A stretch of 6,051 nt of DNA from Syntrophaceae bacterium UBA7544 (lineage in GTDB: Bacteria; Desulfobacterota; Syntrophia; Syntrophales; Smithellaceae), in the NCBI GenBank assembly GCA_002479215.1, contig DLME01000014.1:1-6051 (forward strand). Reading direction: 5' to 3'. The notes beneath the pieces are model-generated. The model did no database searches and had not been told where the DNA came from. It was given only the letters and a program-made list of their open reading frames with translations. Within the stretch, counting starts at the first letter, position 1, and each line of letters begins with the position of its first letter. A program made the position numbers and the translations under genes. Below, piece by piece: positions 5,331-6,051 of the stretch.

Positions 5331-6051
5331 TCATCCGAGAACGACTTCAATCAAGTGAGGTCCGGATTGATTCAAAGCCGCTTTCAATTCTTTTACCAAC
5401 TCTTCCGCCGTACTCACCGAAACTGCGGGAACATTCATTCCGCGGCTAAGCTTAACCCAATCCAGCGGAGGATTATCCAGACTCATTAAGGCTTTGGCTT
5501 CTTTCCCTAAAGACGAATATCCGGCCCTCAAGCATTCATATTCAATCGTAAAATATTTGCGGTTCGAACAAATCAGGGTAATCACATTCGTCTTTTCATG
5601 AGCCTGCGACCACAAGGCCTGAAGCGTGTACATGGCGCTCCCGTCAGCTTCGATATTGATCACCTTTCTATCGGGACAGGCCAGTGCCGCGCCCAGAGCG
5701 CAGGGCATTCCCTGGCCTATTGCGCCTCCGGTCAGAGTAAGATGGCTGTATGGTTTTAATGTCGGAGCTATGGAATAGTATGACGCTGACGAAGTAACGC
5801 CTTCATCCACAATAATACAATTTTCCGGCTGCAGCGCGGCAATGGCTGCACACATTTTCTGTGCAGTGAGCTTCCCGGTAGGCGGAGGCGGCAGTTCATA
5901 TTTTGCCAGGAGGGAACTAATATTATCCTTACTTGAGGAAGCGCCTAATTCCTCAGCCAAGGCCTGAAGCACGGCGGCCGCATCCTGTTTTTCCGTATCA
6001 ATCCTGATCCATTTTTGGCTATTGGCAAGATAATGGCTTTTTCCTCCTTTG
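5331..6051 (-). CDS. Thiamine-diphosphate enzyme, acetolactate synthase large subunit-like (C-terminal part)
   Basis: The last 239 codons of a ThDP-dependent enzyme; the frame stays open to the window edge and the stop is TGA at 5331-5333. A GTG at 5970-5972 is internal, since 26 further family-like codons precede it. Counting from the first whole codon: VDEGVTSS at 81-88, the GGAIGQGMPCALGAALA cofactor region at 108-124, the metal/diphosphate motif EADGSAMYT (134-142) with the matching Asn at 163 (CSNR), and DNPPLDWVKLSRGM (192-205). This set is typical of the stand-alone 'acetolactate synthase large subunit' group related to benzoylformate decarboxylase, usually a little over 500 residues, whose members often decarboxylate 2-oxoacids rather than make acetolactate. 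No IlvN-type small subunit follows; the next gene is a quinone oxidoreductase. The actual reaction cannot be decided here, and the N-terminal catalytic glutamate is outside the window. Confidence 0.88.
   Translation of the reverse strand, partial: KGGKSHYLANSQKWIRIDTEKQDAAAVLQALAEELGASSSKDNISSLLAKYELPPPPTGKLTAQKMCAAIAALQPENCIIVDEGVTSSASYYSIAPTLKPYSHLTLTGGAIGQGMPCALGAALACPDRKVINIEADGSAMYTLQALWSQAHEKTNVITLICSNRKYFTIEYECLRAGYSSLGKEAKALMSLDNPPLDWVKLSRGMNVPAVSVSTAEELVKELKAALNQSGPHLIEVVLG

Noticed and set aside
5306..5350. Fifteen-residue extension of the quinone oxidoreductase from a TTG at 5350
   Set aside because: It overlaps the end of the ThDP-enzyme gene, is charged and unlike the family, and the strong AAGGAGG at 5315-5321 points to ATG 5305.
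5634..5666. Ala in place of the first Gly of the ThDP-binding GDG motif (EADG), as a possible loss of function
   Set aside because: The metal-binding Asp and following Gly are kept, the partner Asn is at the right spacing, and I recall ADGS(A/G)MYT as usual in this subfamily.

Overview
The window looks like a piece of an anaerobic bacterial chromosome of middling GC content. Two lines of evidence point to an anaerobe, possibly a syntrophic or sulfate-reducing Desulfobacterota (Deltaproteobacteria). One is the gene content: a tungsten-type aldehyde:ferredoxin oxidoreductase with its own MoaD-like and ThiF/MoeB-like partners, and a nickel-pincer LarA-family racemase. The other is an intergenic palindromic repeat with arms of the TTGCGAA...CGAAGCAA type, which I associate with such genomes. 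The lineage is an inference; no rRNA or other marker is present.

Left part, + strand (1-3340): the 3' end of an aldehyde ferredoxin oxidoreductase gene; a MoaD/ThiS-like sulfur-carrier protein ending in Gly-Gly with a TTG start; a small SCP2-like protein encoded by AT-rich DNA; a ThiF/MoeB/HesA-type E1 adenylyltransferase; and a LarA-family (DUF2088) protein with its catalytic and cofactor-binding residues intact. The first four look like one functional module: an AOR plus a dedicated sulfur carrier and its activating enzyme, probably for the pterin (tungsten) cofactor. The SCP2-like gene sits in the middle with no obvious role. An intergenic palindrome lies between the SCP2-like and ThiF-like genes and affects where the ThiF-like gene is thought to start.

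Right part, - strand (3450-6051), convergent with the left part: read in transcription order, a thiamine-diphosphate enzyme of the acetolactate-synthase-large-subunit-like/benzoylformate-decarboxylase-like type (N-terminal half outside the window), a PIG3-type NAD(P)H:quinone oxidoreductase, and a patatin-like phospholipase. These are separated by 25 bp and by a 4-bp ATGA overlap, so they are very likely one operon.

The two gene groups meet in a 109-bp gap (3341-3449) holding only weak hairpins and no convincing terminator. There is no stretch over 300 bp without a gene. I saw no tRNA, rRNA, CRISPR array, transposase or phage gene. The candidates for novelty are the SCP2-like protein inside the AOR/MoaD/ThiF set and the zinc-less E1 enzyme. 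A possible metabolic link between 2-hydroxyacid racemisation, 2-oxoacid decarboxylation and aldehyde oxidation is more speculative.
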